Shown: positions 45,665 through 56,135 of the stretch, piece after piece
Numbering within the stretch: the stretch's first letter is position 1
Layout: each line of letters opens with the position of its first letter
DNA from: Ruminococcaceae bacterium UBA7080
GTDB taxonomy: Bacteria; Bacillota; Clostridia; Oscillospirales; Acutalibacteraceae
Direction of reading: 5' to 3'
Length of the DNA stretch: 64,000 nucleotides
Assembly: GCA_002493595.1 (NCBI GenBank)
Contig: DKZG01000027.1
Location: forward strand, 48,629 to 112,628
The notes under the pieces: generated by a model
Told to the model about the DNA's origin: nothing
The model's input: only the letters and a program-made list of their open reading frames with translations
Databases searched by the model: none
Made by a program: the position numbers and the translations under genes

Positions 45665-46642
45665 TCACTGTAGTTTCAAAAATAGTTGATAAAGTGTTTT
45701 AAATATACCCGGACAAAAATGAATCAGTTTAATGCTAAATCTAATTTTTTTATTTAAATCAGACAAACTCATAAAATCATTATAATAAGTTTCCAGCTCA
45801 GTAACGATTTCATTAAAATGCCTATCAATGAACGCTTTATCACCGGTACGCAAAACCTCTCTTGCAATACACATTAATGCAGATGCATATTGAGAAAGTG
45901 CTATTTTATAATTAATGCTGTTATCACGTTCGGCAATTACAAGCTTTTTAATAAATTTCCATCTATTTGCCTGACCGGAATTCATACTGCAAGTTATTGA
46001 GCCGTTACGCCGGCTGAGATAATTATAAAGAACATCATCTATAGCTATCATTTTATCAATCGATTTAAAATAGAGATAATTAAACGGATAATCTTCTCCC
46101 CATTTGATTGTTTCATCATAGCGTAAATTATACTTTTCAACTACAGAATACTTATACATTTTAGTCCATGCATTCCATGAATTAAACACAGTCGTTTTAA
46201 GAAAATTGGGCATTATTTCATCACCCTTTAAAATTGATTTTTTAAAATCTGTCGCTGAAATCACATTATCGCTTTCATCAATAAAAGAATAATTACATAC
46301 GCAAACATCATAATCACCTTTAATGATATTGCCATACATAACTTCAATCATGTTGCTTTTAATATAATCATCACTGTCAACAAACTGAATATAACTGCCT
46401 GTCATACTATCCATTCCTGCATTTCTTGCAGATGACAGTCCGCCGTTTGGCTTATGTATAACTTTAATTCTGTTATCCTTTTTTGCCCATTCATCACAAA
46501 TTTCAGGGCAATTATCCGTTGAACCATCATCAACCAGTATGATTTCAAGATTTTTATAGGTTTGATTTACAATGCTTTCAACACATTTATCAAGATACTT
46601 TTCAACATTATATACAGGTACAATAACACTGATTTTATCCAT
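45665..46642 (-). CDS. Family 2 glycosyltransferase
   Basis: A 325-residue GT-A enzyme: ISVIVPVYNVEKYLDKC, DDGSTDNCPEIC and a FVDSDDYI DXD motif. GT2 enzymes in such operons add sugars to the lipid-linked unit on the inner membrane face; the sugar is unknown. The C-terminal third is amphipathic and may lie on the membrane. GGAGG precedes the ATG. It begins 14 bases after the end of the frameshifted gene upstream. Confidence 0.92.
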   Translation of the reverse strand: MDKISVIVPVYNVEKYLDKCVESIVNQTYKNLEIILVDDGSTDNCPEICDEWAKKDNRIKVIHKPNGGLSSARNAGMDSMTGSYIQFVDSDDYIKSNMIEVMYGNIIKGDYDVCVCNYSFIDESDNVISATDFKKSILKGDEIMPNFLKTTVFNSWNAWTKMYKYSVVEKYNLRYDETIKWGEDYPFNYLYFKSIDKMIAIDDVLYNYLSRRNGSITCSMNSGQANRWKFIKKLVIAERDNSINYKIALSQYASALMCIAREVLRTGDKAFIDRHFNEIVTELETYYNDFMSLSDLNKKIRFSIKLIHFCPGIFKTLYQLFLKLQ

Positions 46643-46656
46643 GAAATCCTCCGAAA

Positions 46657-47788
46657 TTAAAACAAATTTTTTTCAATATAATCCACTACACGCCTTGTTG
46701 AATGATTATCCCTATGTGTATGAACCAAATGCAAAAGCTGTGTTCTCTGTTTATACCAACACATCCTCAGAATTCGCCAGCCGCATAATAAACGAGCATA
46801 AATCATCGCAGGAGTAAAGCTTTTCTCCGCCGGCCATGGCCGTTTCCATATCTATTGCAAAGCCTTCATTTTCTTCATACGATTTATAATCATCCCAGCA
46901 AAGTCCAATTGGCTTATTGCAAAGAAGATAATCGAAATAAACAGAGGAATAATCTGTTAAAAGTGCACTGCAATTGCCCAAAAGCTCATAATTTGAAATA
47001 CGATTACTCATAAGAAAAGCATCGTCAATAAAAATCAAGTTTGATAATTTATATTCAGTAAGCTTTGAAACATCCTGTGACGGATGCGGCTTAACAATAA
47101 TCAGTGTATTCTTTTCTCGGGCAAAGGAATTCACCTTTTCGGCAATTTTCTTATTATATAGTATAGGCATGGAAATGTCACTGTGAACAGCATACACATT
47201 ATTATGCTGCCTATATGTAGGAAGCCAATAAACATATTTATCAAAGGTTCCGAACAGCTTGCTTATATCACGCTTTTTAAATAAATCATCATTACGCGGA
47301 AAGCCGATATCGACAAATTTTTCTTTAGGAAAAGCAAAACCCTTTGCATCATTTTCAATAGTATAGGGTGAAAGGTCGGTAACAACATCAATGTTATCCG
47401 GATACTGATAATGATTGCTGCAGTCCTTTATACAGGAACCATGCATAAGATGAATATACTTTTGCCTGCTGCTGTGCTTTTGAAAAATAGAATTACAGGA
47501 AATCAATACTTTTGAGCATGCAACAGCATATATCCCCTTCAAAGATTTTCTTTCAATAAATTCTACATTCTCAGTTTTATTGACAAAGGAATTATTTAAA
47601 GGCTTATTTAATATCCAGTACATTTTATATTTTTTGTTATAGCCGCGCAAAATCAATTCTTCAAAAACATATCTTGTATTATCGGAAAAATCCGGCTGAC
47701 TTTCAAAACAAATTGATTTTTTTAATGGGATAGGAACAAGAAAATAAAGTTTTTGAAGAAAATGAATCATTACATTCTTAATTAACAC
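46657..47788 (-). pseudogene. CDP-glycerol glycerophosphotransferase with a C-terminal frameshift
   Basis: The main frame gives 345 residues of a TagB/TagF-like enzyme (LMHGSCIKDC with His at 116, LLTDYSSVYFDYLLCNKP near 280) and stops at 46751 after LANSEDVLV. In the next frame the sequence continues CWYKQRTQLLHLV and then HTHRDNHSTRRVVDYIEK before a TAA at 46657. That tail matches the C-terminus expected in this family (compare SCKRIVDEV and NNCKRVADF in the paralogues here). A one-base change near 46754-46766 therefore truncates it by about 33 residues. It may still work, since the catalytic motifs are intact. The GTG at 47788 follows AGGGTGAT. Confidence 0.8.
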
Positions 47789-47815
47789 AATAAATCACCC
47801 TCAGTTGACTGATAA

Positions 47816-48796
47816 TCATGAATGCCTTCCGGCATAGTATTTTATAAAAATTTTATACAAATTCGGCAGCAGCCATAAAAACAAGGTTTTTATCTTAGCC
47901 TGTTTTGAAAAAATACTGCTTTGAAAAATGAAAGCCCTATGAGTGACTATCCTTTTTCTGATTTGCTTAAACATATCAAGCTCGTTACCGCTTGAACACA
48001 TTTCCTTAATTGTTCTGAAAGCTTTTAAAACATCGCCTTTAACACAGTATGGATAAATCTCCGGACTATCCTTTACGCGCTCAAAAATGATATCCATCAC
48101 CCTATGTTCATCAAATCGGTTGTTATCAAACACCTTATGCGAAGTGGATGCAGCATTATTAACATAGTGATACCGCGGAATATTCTGTGATACCATTTTT
48201 TCAATATGCTCAGCAGCAAGAAAATTGAAAAGCACATCTTCGGCATATTGAAATCTTATATCAAATCTAATATTTTTTACAATTTCTTTCTTAAACAGCT
48301 TATTGCAGGGGCTCACAGGCAAAATGCCGTTAGCCTCACCAACTTTTTGCAACAGGGAAACACGGTCAAATTCTTCAATTTCTGCATTATAAGAACCCCA
48401 TATCTCTTTAAGACCGTCATCGCTTTCCCTAATCATACCGCAGGCGGCAGCATCTGCATTATATTCAATAATTTGACTGAGCATAATTTCATACATATCC
48501 AAATCAATATAGTCATCTGCATCTATAAAGGCAATATAATCGCCGGTTGAGACCTCCAGTCCCGCATTGCGTGCAGACGACGCACCGCCGTTTTTCTTAT
48601 GAATAACCGTGATTCTGCTGTCACGCTGAGCCAGACTGTCACATAAAGCAGGTGTATTATCTGTTGAACCATCATCAACAAGTATAATCTCCAGGTTTTG
48701 ATAGGTTTGATTTACAATACTTTCCATACAGGAATAAATATATTTTTCAACATTATATGCAGGTATTATTACAGAAATTTTATATTTCTTGTCCAT
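47816..48796 (-). CDS. Family 2 glycosyltransferase
   Basis: A 326-residue GT-A enzyme (ISVIIPAYNVEKYIYSC, DDGSTDNTPALC, FIDADDYIDLDMYE). The acceptor/donor is unknown. AGAGG precedes the ATG at 48796; the upstream in-frame TTG is less likely. Close to its two neighbours, which suggests expansion by duplication. Confidence 0.92.
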   Translation of the reverse strand: MDKKYKISVIIPAYNVEKYIYSCMESIVNQTYQNLEIILVDDGSTDNTPALCDSLAQRDSRITVIHKKNGGASSARNAGLEVSTGDYIAFIDADDYIDLDMYEIMLSQIIEYNADAAACGMIRESDDGLKEIWGSYNAEIEEFDRVSLLQKVGEANGILPVSPCNKLFKKEIVKNIRFDIRFQYAEDVLFNFLAAEHIEKMVSQNIPRYHYVNNAASTSHKVFDNNRFDEHRVMDIIFERVKDSPEIYPYCVKGDVLKAFRTIKEMCSSGNELDMFKQIRKRIVTHRAFIFQSSIFSKQAKIKTLFLWLLPNLYKIFIKYYAGRHS

Positions 48797-48808
48797 AAGC
48801 AACCTCTT

Positions 48809-49744
48809 TTATCCGAGCTTTGTTATCAGCTTATTATACAATGCAGGGCAAAGCCACAGCATAATCATTTTTAATTTATCCTTCAAGCCGAAAAAGGATG
48901 ACAAAAGTATATGCTTTTTGTAAGCGAGAATATCCCCTCTTACACAGTCATAAAAATCAAGGCATTTGTTATTCATAATAATTTGATTTAAAAAAACATA
49001 ACAGGAAAGCAGATAGCCCTTTAAAATATAAGGTTTAAGCACATCCGATGAAATATCATCCATAATCATTTTTCTTGCTTTGACGGCATCATAATTTTTC
49101 TCGTTAAAAGTACTGTGAACAACGCTGCTGTCGTTTTGATAGTAATGGTAAAGCTTTAAGCTGTTCCTTGATACCGTTTTCGCATTTTTGAATACATAAT
49201 AATTATAAACCAAATCCTCACTGTATGAAAGATTCGGCATTTCAATCCCGTCAGCTGCAGCTTTTTTATAAAGCTTATTCCATAAAACACCGTATTCGTA
49301 TTCGCCATAAGCAATATTTTTCATAGCATCGGCAGCAAGTATCCTTTCAGATTTATCCTCGCCTTTTTGCGCATCATTTATCTGATACGAACACATGGCT
49401 ATATCGCAGTCGTTTTTTTCAAATTCAGACAGAAGGATCTCATACATATCAGGTTCAATATAATCATCACTGTCAACAAAACCGATATAATCGCCCCCGG
49501 CAAGTTTTAAAGCCTGATTTCTTGCATTGGCAACACCCTTGTTTTCAATATGCATAACCTTAATTCTGCTGTCTTTTTCTGCCCAGATATCACACAATTC
49601 GGGACAGCGATCAGGAGAAGCATCATCAACTAAAATAATTTCAAGATTTTTATAGGTTTGCGTAAGGATACTTTGAACGCATCTGTCAAGATATTGTTCA
49701 GTTTTATATACGGGAACAATCACGCTGATTAATGGATTTTTCAT
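48809..49744 (-). CDS. Family 2 glycosyltransferase
   Basis: A 311-residue GT-A enzyme (ISVIVPVYKTEQYLDRC, DDASPDRCPELC, FVDSDDYIEPDMYE). AAGGAG precedes the ATG at 49744, which overlaps the stop of the next upstream gene by one base. The C-terminal CPALYNKLITKL resembles neighbouring paralogues. Confidence 0.92.
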   Translation of the reverse strand: MKNPLISVIVPVYKTEQYLDRCVQSILTQTYKNLEIILVDDASPDRCPELCDIWAEKDSRIKVMHIENKGVANARNQALKLAGGDYIGFVDSDDYIEPDMYEILLSEFEKNDCDIAMCSYQINDAQKGEDKSERILAADAMKNIAYGEYEYGVLWNKLYKKAAADGIEMPNLSYSEDLVYNYYVFKNAKTVSRNSLKLYHYYQNDSSVVHSTFNEKNYDAVKARKMIMDDISSDVLKPYILKGYLLSCYVFLNQIIMNNKCLDFYDCVRGDILAYKKHILLSSFFGLKDKLKMIMLWLCPALYNKLITKLG

Positions 49745-50760
49745 TATAAAAATCTCCTTAAAAGCAATGAATACAAATAGAGTAAATACGGATTTTTCCA
49801 AGCAAGAAATTTTGCAACAAGCTTTGTATGAACAGGAAGCAAGGAAGAATCGACACCTTTGCCTGCTGCAACAACATCTGTGTTATTTGTGAAAGCTTTC
49901 AGCGTCTTTATTTTATCCGCTGTTCTTTTTTTGCAGCTTGGATTAGCCTCGTTTCTGACAACAAGATTTATCATATACAGCAAATAGTAAGAAAGCTGTT
50001 TTGAAAAATCATACTCTGAGGCGCTGAATTGTGCTTTAAGTATTTCATAGGGCAGCATGATTGTATTCTCAAGACTTTCATCATAGACATTTGTCATTGA
50101 ATCCGGATTGCTGCGATAATGATAAAGCGACTTATCAATATACGCCAGACTGCCGGCTGACAATATGCAAGGATAAGTAAAAGCTGCATCCTCACCGATT
50201 TTAATCTTTGGTGTTACATGAAACAGTTTGCTTTCAAGCAGTTCCTTTTTAAATACCTTTGACCAGCAGCAAGGATTAATACCAAATCTGTAATATGGTG
50301 TTTTAAACAGCATGGTGGGAAAAATATCCTGTTCTATTTCCTGTTTGGTAAAAAATTCTCTCTTAAGCTTCTGCTCGCTGGGTGTTTCTTTATCCGCAAA
50401 GGAATAAAAAAATTCACAAAGTGCAATATCCGGATGATACTTTTCAATAACATCTGCAAAACTTTCATACATATCAGACTCTATCCAGTCATCGCCGTCA
50501 ACAAATCCGACATACTCTCCCGAAGCCACACGCAGACCCGCCTGGCGCGCAGACATAAGCCCACCGTTTTTCTTATGCACAACCTTAATACGGCTGTCCT
50601 CTTCAGCGTATTTATCACATATATGCGGACAGTTGTCAGGTGAACCATCGTCAACCAGTATAATTTCAATATCCTTATAGGACTGCCCGAGAATACTGTC
50701 TACGCACTGATTTATAAACTTTTCAACTTTATAAATAGGAACAATAATACTAATCATCAT
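49744..50760 (-). CDS. Family 2 glycosyltransferase
   Basis: A 338-residue GT-A enzyme (ISIIVPIYKVEKFINQC, DDGSPDNCPHIC, FVDGDDWIESDMYE). The ATG at 50760 has GGTGA close by; the ATG three bases later is also possible. TAATG overlap with the following gene. Confidence 0.92.
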   Translation of the reverse strand: MMISIIVPIYKVEKFINQCVDSILGQSYKDIEIILVDDGSPDNCPHICDKYAEEDSRIKVVHKKNGGLMSARQAGLRVASGEYVGFVDGDDWIESDMYESFADVIEKYHPDIALCEFFYSFADKETPSEQKLKREFFTKQEIEQDIFPTMLFKTPYYRFGINPCCWSKVFKKELLESKLFHVTPKIKIGEDAAFTYPCILSAGSLAYIDKSLYHYRSNPDSMTNVYDESLENTIMLPYEILKAQFSASEYDFSKQLSYYLLYMINLVVRNEANPSCKKRTADKIKTLKAFTNNTDVVAAGKGVDSSLLPVHTKLVAKFLAWKNPYLLYLYSLLLRRFL

Positions 50761-50770
50761 AATTTCACCG

Positions 50771-51970
50771 TTAAAAATGTATCCAGTTAAGTGAGCTGCC
50801 CTCAAGAGCATACCAAAAATGAACAGCCGTATAAGCAAAATACAGTATCATAATCAGACCGCGTGTCCTTAATCTGAAGACATCAGAGGATGAACCGTTA
50901 TAAAGGCACCTTGCGGGCGTTCTGTTAATTTCATTTTTTTGCAGCTGCATACCTATCATAAAGAACAATGCCCCTATCATCGGAATAATCCAGCGAACAA
51001 AGCGCACAAAAATAAGTCCGCTGAAAATACAGCCTATCAAAAAATAGATTATGATTAGTGTATACTTGTAAAATCTTTTTAGTTCCTGAGAATACCCGCC
51101 GTTAATGATGTACTTTGATACATACCAAACAAGAGCTGACACAAAAATAAAGGTTACCAGATTAACCTGAAACATGGTACCTGTTTCAAGTATCGTACTG
51201 CCGGTATGGTTTTCCGCTCTTCCTGCGATGGATTGAATAAAAGCATTATCTGTCACCTTGGCCAGGAAGTTTATTAAAAATCCACCTGCACTTAAACCGA
51301 AAATAAGTGCATATTTAATAAATTTACCCCCTGTATTCAGCGTCAAAACTGTTATAATCACGAGAGCAACGGGTATAATGCCGGTTGAATGCATAAGACA
51401 GGAACACAAATACCCCAATAAGCAAAACGGAATATGCTTTCTTTCAACAAGATGAAAATATGCACAGGCAAAAGTTACTGTAAAAGCAAGACCGTTTCTT
51501 ATTCCCGAGGCAATATCATAGTACCAATACGTAGAAATCAAAAACAAACAGGCAAAAAACAAATAGCTTTTCTCAACCCTAAAACGATTGGCAGCCTTAT
51601 ACAGCACTAAAAACATTAATCCATACGCAATAAAAATCGTTATTGCCGGCAGATAATGATTATCAGGCAATTTGCTAATCAGATAGAAATAATAAGCACT
51701 TACACGGTACGTCTTCCATTCATACCAATTTTCGGAAATAGCATAATTAAATGCATCCTTGCCACCCTCTCTGAAAAATGACAAATGATGAAAATAAAGG
51801 GCCAAATCATCTGAAGCCTCAGGCTCTATTTTAAAAGCCAGAACTGAAAACAATGCAACTGCAACGATAAAAGGAAACCATACATTTTTCCGCGGAGTAA
51901 TAAAATAGACTAAAATAAATATTGCAACTATAACCACAAAACACATCTTTGCAGTTAATCCGAAAAACAT
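50771..51970 (-). CDS. EpsG-family polysaccharide polymerase
   Basis: A 399-residue membrane protein with about 10-12 helices. EpsG/Wzy-like proteins join flipped repeat units. The periplasmic-side segment with EASDDLALYFHHLSFF is typical (EpsG proteins carry D-x-x-x-Y motifs). AGGAGG precedes the ATG at 51970, preferred over the longer frame. It sits between GT2 and GT4 genes. Confidence 0.85.
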   Translation of the reverse strand: MFFGLTAKMCFVVIVAIFILVYFITPRKNVWFPFIVAVALFSVLAFKIEPEASDDLALYFHHLSFFREGGKDAFNYAISENWYEWKTYRVSAYYFYLISKLPDNHYLPAITIFIAYGLMFLVLYKAANRFRVEKSYLFFACLFLISTYWYYDIASGIRNGLAFTVTFACAYFHLVERKHIPFCLLGYLCSCLMHSTGIIPVALVIITVLTLNTGGKFIKYALIFGLSAGGFLINFLAKVTDNAFIQSIAGRAENHTGSTILETGTMFQVNLVTFIFVSALVWYVSKYIINGGYSQELKRFYKYTLIIIYFLIGCIFSGLIFVRFVRWIIPMIGALFFMIGMQLQKNEINRTPARCLYNGSSSDVFRLRTRGLIMILYFAYTAVHFWYALEGSSLNWIHF

Positions 51971-52003
51971 ATTCACGCCTCCTTTAACATAGAATAAATA
52001 CAC

Positions 52004-53125
52004 TTAATGCAAGTATATATTTTCAAGCCTTTCGGCAATTCGTTTTATATCAAAATTCTCAATAACTTTTATATTGTCTGCCTGCTCCCTATTTTCACGG
52101 ACAAGCTTTTCAATACTGCTGCACCAGCTGCTCTTATCAGCTTTCAATGACATAAAAACCAGATTTTCATTTAATTTTACCGTACTTGTAATAGAATCCG
52201 AAACTACACAGGGCAGCTTTGACATCTGCGCTTCAACAAGTGTGAGCGGGAATCCCTCATGTATGGATGGAAAAACAAAACAATCCATGGCCATAAACAA
52301 ATCAGCTGTATCATCGCGAAAACCTAAAAACTTAACTTTACTGCTCAGTCCAAGTTTATCCACCCTGCTTTCAAGACTTTTTCTATCAGGGCCATCACTT
52401 ATCAAAAGCAAAACGCTGTTTTCATTTCGTTTTTGAAATTCGTTAAACACATCGATAAGATAATTATGATTTTTTACATAATACATCTGGCCTATATGGC
52501 CAAGCACTGTCTTGCCGTCAATATTCAGCTCTTTTCTTTTAGCAATTCGCTTATCAGGGTCGAATTGATATAAAGCTGTATCAATACCATTGTTTAGAAT
52601 AACACCTTTTTTTTCAAAAGCCTTACGACCTGCAAGATAAACTCCGGCTTCCTCACTGCAGCCTATAATATCAGTAGCATATCTGCTGATGATTTTTCGC
52701 ATAACAGCTCTGTAAAGCATTGCTGCAAAATTTTTTATTTTCGATTTGCTTAATATCAGCGGCTGTGAAAAATGAGAATGTGCAACTCTCTTTTGAATGT
52801 GGCACTTGTATGCCGCTTTCATCACAATACCGCTGTAAAAAGGCAAATGACAATGCACAATATCAAAATGTTCTTTTTTAAAAAGCTCCAGATAATATTT
52901 GTAACTTTCAAAATAACCAAGCCTGTTGTCAGGCTGATGAATAATACGAACTCCCGTTTCGGCAACCTGAGATTCAAGAGGACCAATCTTTTGATCATGC
53001 CTGAGACAATATATACATTCAAACTTTTGGCTGTTTAAATTCTGCTGCAGGCGTACCGCCACTAAATCCGATCCGCCGTACTGCAGGGGATCGTTAATAA
53101 TTAAAACCTTTTTCTTATTACTCAT
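52004..53125 (-). CDS. Family 4 glycosyltransferase
   Basis: A 373-residue GT-B enzyme. The donor-binding motif PSIHEGFPLTLVEAQ (EX7E type) is near residue 290. The N-terminal GGSDLVAVRLQQNL loop contacts acceptor. It uses a nucleotide sugar of unknown identity. The ATG has AGGTTT upstream. Confidence 0.92.
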   Translation of the reverse strand: MSNKKKVLIINDPLQYGGSDLVAVRLQQNLNSQKFECIYCLRHDQKIGPLESQVAETGVRIIHQPDNRLGYFESYKYYLELFKKEHFDIVHCHLPFYSGIVMKAAYKCHIQKRVAHSHFSQPLILSKSKIKNFAAMLYRAVMRKIISRYATDIIGCSEEAGVYLAGRKAFEKKGVILNNGIDTALYQFDPDKRIAKRKELNIDGKTVLGHIGQMYYVKNHNYLIDVFNEFQKRNENSVLLLISDGPDRKSLESRVDKLGLSSKVKFLGFRDDTADLFMAMDCFVFPSIHEGFPLTLVEAQMSKLPCVVSDSITSTVKLNENLVFMSLKADKSSWCSSIEKLVRENREQADNIKVIENFDIKRIAERLENIYLH

Positions 53126-53137
53126 ATACAGATAAAC

Positions 53138-54130
53138 CTAACCGCGCATCTTTACATACTGCTTGCCGAGAATATAAAGCATACTGCTCCATTTATTTTT
53201 TATACAAATTCTCATTACCCTGTGGATAACATTCTGATATCCATATCCGCCGGGATACTGAGAATAAAATTTTACACACATAGATTTGATTTCATTTTTT
53301 ATTTCTTTAGATGATTTTGCAGTATCCTTAAGCTCCTCCATAACACAAGTTCCAAAGCTATCGACATGCAGCTTATCCCATATGCGATAAAGAATATCTT
53401 TTTCGCTGTTTGAAAAATCAGAATGGTTGATTGTGTTATAAGCCTCATCAAAAACGACCGGATAAATATCTATTAAACCTTTCTTTCGTTTTCTCACGAG
53501 AGAATCGTCATTCGTAATGTCATAAGTATATATTGAGGTATTAAAAATGCTAACATTTTTACAAAGCATCAAATATGCAAGACAGAAATTAAAATCCTCA
53601 GCTACAGGCATTCTCGCATCAAAGCGAAGGGAGTTCTTTTCAATCAGTCTTCTGTCAAAAATTTTGGAATAAGGACTGTTTATTGTCCTTGAAAGAATCA
53701 AATATCTTGTTTTTTCGAAAAGGTCGGATTGATTTAAACCATCATCAATTGATCGTTTTGAGCTGCCGCCGCTTTTTAACACATCATATGTAAATACGGC
53801 CAGTCCATCTTCACAAAAAGCTGAATCAATAACATCAAAATAGTTTTCATTCACGTAATCATCGCTGTCAACAAACAGGATATAATCACCCTGTGCCGCG
53901 TTAAGCCCTGCATTTCTTGCTGACGAGGCACCGCCATTTGCTTTATCAATACACCTGACATGATTACACCGCCGGCAATAGCTTTTGCATATATCGAGAC
54001 TGCTGTCTGACGAACCGTCATTAACAAGAATAATCTCATAATCATAATATTCCTGTTTTATAATACTGTCAACACACCTTTCCAGAGTATTCTCAGCATT
54101 ATATACAGGTATAATAATTGAAAATCTCAT
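53138..54130 (-). CDS. Family 2 glycosyltransferase
   Basis: A 330-residue GT-A enzyme (FSIIIPVYNAENTLERC, NDGSSDSSLDIC, FVDSDDYVNENYF). It lacks a strong ribosome-binding site (AGGT), so it may depend on the upstream gene. Confidence 0.92.
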   Translation of the reverse strand: MRFSIIIPVYNAENTLERCVDSIIKQEYYDYEIILVNDGSSDSSLDICKSYCRRCNHVRCIDKANGGASSARNAGLNAAQGDYILFVDSDDYVNENYFDVIDSAFCEDGLAVFTYDVLKSGGSSKRSIDDGLNQSDLFEKTRYLILSRTINSPYSKIFDRRLIEKNSLRFDARMPVAEDFNFCLAYLMLCKNVSIFNTSIYTYDITNDDSLVRKRKKGLIDIYPVVFDEAYNTINHSDFSNSEKDILYRIWDKLHVDSFGTCVMEELKDTAKSSKEIKNEIKSMCVKFYSQYPGGYGYQNVIHRVMRICIKNKWSSMLYILGKQYVKMRG

Positions 54131-54139
54131 ACGATTTAC

Positions 54140-55057
54140 CTATAAAAATCTTTTTAATAATCTGTAAAAAACACCGAATATATTAAGGAAATTAAACCTG
54201 CCGGGTATTTTTAAATCAACTGTCTCCACTCGGCCAAGCTGATTATAAGTATGTATTCCGATAAAATCATCGGCCTTATCAAACGGAATATCCTGCGGTG
54301 AAACAGACAATACAAGACTTTCCTCATAGCCATTTTTTGATATGGATTTAATCTTATTAAAGTTAAGGCAGGCACCATAGGAAGCACCGCAGTTCTGAGA
54401 CGGTCTTACATAACTGCCGTCATACTCAAATACCTTGCCTGCTCCCCTTGCCGTATCAGCATCACGCTTGACGGGATTTGAAGAACAGGCAGTAAAAGTG
54501 CCGCTGTTATCATAAAATAAATCCAGCCTGTCAAAAACATTGCGGTCATCCACCTCTTCGCTGATATAGTAACATGTTTCATCATGACAAAACACAACTG
54601 TATCAACCAGGCGCTGCTTAGCAATAACAGCCTCCTTTTCCCATTTGTAAGGAAATTCAGTGCATTTCAGCCTGAAAAGCTCGCCGCTTTTGTTTGATTC
54701 CGGAATTATATAATAGATACCGTCCTTCTCATAAATAAACGGAAAGGAAAGATGACAGTCGCATTCATATATAACCTTCATTTTGCTGCAGCCGCTTTCG
54801 GAAATTTCACGGCATCCGAGAAGTCCTTTTCTCTTCATCCTGTCAAACATCTCAAAAAACAGATAGTATTTACCATTTCTTAAAATCAAAAACGGATCTG
54901 CACTCCAATACCTATAGCTATCAGGTAAAACAGTAAACGGTGTATTTCTGTCATTTAATATGCAGGCATCCTCAGACGCATTAAATCTGACGGCGCAGCA
55001 CCATGTCTCGGGACACAGCACAGATTTTATTCTTTTTAAAATACTGCTAACTCTCAT
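54140..55057 (-). CDS. Beta-propeller transferase-like protein (GINT1 N-domain type)
   Basis: A 305-residue protein with repeated strands: WSADPFLILRNGKYYLFFEMF, HLSFPFIYEKDGIYYIIPE, and VDTVVFCHDETCYYISEE. This is the five-bladed-propeller pattern of the glucosamine inositolphosphorylceramide-transferase N-domain / GH43-like family, found in bacterial polysaccharide clusters. Its reaction is not established. The ATG at 55057 lies inside the end of the upstream GT4 gene and follows GGAGATC, so they are coupled. Confidence 0.7.
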   Translation of the reverse strand: MRVSSILKRIKSVLCPETWCCAVRFNASEDACILNDRNTPFTVLPDSYRYWSADPFLILRNGKYYLFFEMFDRMKRKGLLGCREISESGCSKMKVIYECDCHLSFPFIYEKDGIYYIIPESNKSGELFRLKCTEFPYKWEKEAVIAKQRLVDTVVFCHDETCYYISEEVDDRNVFDRLDLFYDNSGTFTACSSNPVKRDADTARGAGKVFEYDGSYVRPSQNCGASYGACLNFNKIKSISKNGYEESLVLSVSPQDIPFDKADDFIGIHTYNQLGRVETVDLKIPGRFNFLNIFGVFYRLLKRFL

Positions 55058-56135
55058 ACTGATCTCCATTATAATAGGCAGTCAATTTTTTTGCACACGC
55101 ATATATATCCCAGTTGCTTTTGAGTGTCCATTCTGCCGGCTGCCTTTGATGCTCGGATGAAATATCAACAAGTTTTTTTGCCCAGTCCTGCGGCGAATCA
55201 CTCAGCGGCATTGTATAGATGCTGCTGCTTACACAAACCTCGACTGTAACAGAGTCTGAAATAAGAACAGGAAGATCTGACGCCTGTGCTTCAATAACCG
55301 AAACAGGAAGCCCTTCGCTTATAGAAGGAAAAAGAAAAGCATCACACGCTTGAAGCAAATCGGCAATGTCATTTCGCATACCCAAAAACTCCACATGATC
55401 TTCCAAATCCAATTTTCTGCACTGCTCTGCAAGCTCAATACTTTTTTCAGCACCCATGAGCAACAGCTTTGAAGCCTTGTTCTTTTTAACAATATATGAA
55501 AACACCTCAAGCAAAAACGGATGATTTTTCTGCATAATATCCGTTCTTCCGATGTGGCCTACCGTAAAACAGTCAGCAAGACCCATGCGGGTTCTCATTG
55601 CATTTCTGACATTTTCATCAAAGGAATAGCGATTACAATCAATCGCATTATTAAGTACAGTAAATTTTTTACTGCCGTACCATAGTTTTCCCGCTTCTGC
55701 ACTGCAGGCAAATTTGTCTTTTATAAAATATTTGGCGTAAAGGCTTAAAAGCCTGTTTCGTGTCCGGTTTCCTTTTAATGAAAAGCAGGTTGAATGGCAG
55801 TGAACAGCAATTTTTTTAATACCCGCTTTTTGAGCGCAAGGAGCTATAAAAGCTGCAAAATGAGGACAATGTATATGAAGAGCCTCCCATTCATTTTTAT
55901 GCTCAGCAAAAAAGCGGTTCATTTTGCCCGTAAATAAATCCTTGGGAGACGGTGCATCAATTTTAAACACTCTGCCGCCAAGCTTTTCGACATCCGACTG
56001 CCTTGTTTTGTCCGTTTGGACGAAGTATACAACATCAAATTTAATATCATTCGGCATTGCTTTAAAATAATTGAGTATCACGCTCATTACGCCATTTGAT
56101 ATCCCTATATCGGGTATCATATGTAAAACTCTCAT
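55047..56135 (-). CDS. Family 4 glycosyltransferase
   Basis: A 362-residue GT-B enzyme. The donor motif FPSISEGLPVSVIEAQ is at about 275, and GGVMSVILNYF-like NGVMSVILNYF opens the N-domain. Similar to EpsF/CapM-type transferases. Its ATG overlaps the stop of the upstream GT4 gene by four bases (ATGA). Confidence 0.92.
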   Translation of the reverse strand: MRVLHMIPDIGISNGVMSVILNYFKAMPNDIKFDVVYFVQTDKTRQSDVEKLGGRVFKIDAPSPKDLFTGKMNRFFAEHKNEWEALHIHCPHFAAFIAPCAQKAGIKKIAVHCHSTCFSLKGNRTRNRLLSLYAKYFIKDKFACSAEAGKLWYGSKKFTVLNNAIDCNRYSFDENVRNAMRTRMGLADCFTVGHIGRTDIMQKNHPFLLEVFSYIVKKNKASKLLLMGAEKSIELAEQCRKLDLEDHVEFLGMRNDIADLLQACDAFLFPSISEGLPVSVIEAQASDLPVLISDSVTVEVCVSSSIYTMPLSDSPQDWAKKLVDISSEHQRQPAEWTLKSNWDIYACAKKLTAYYNGDQYES

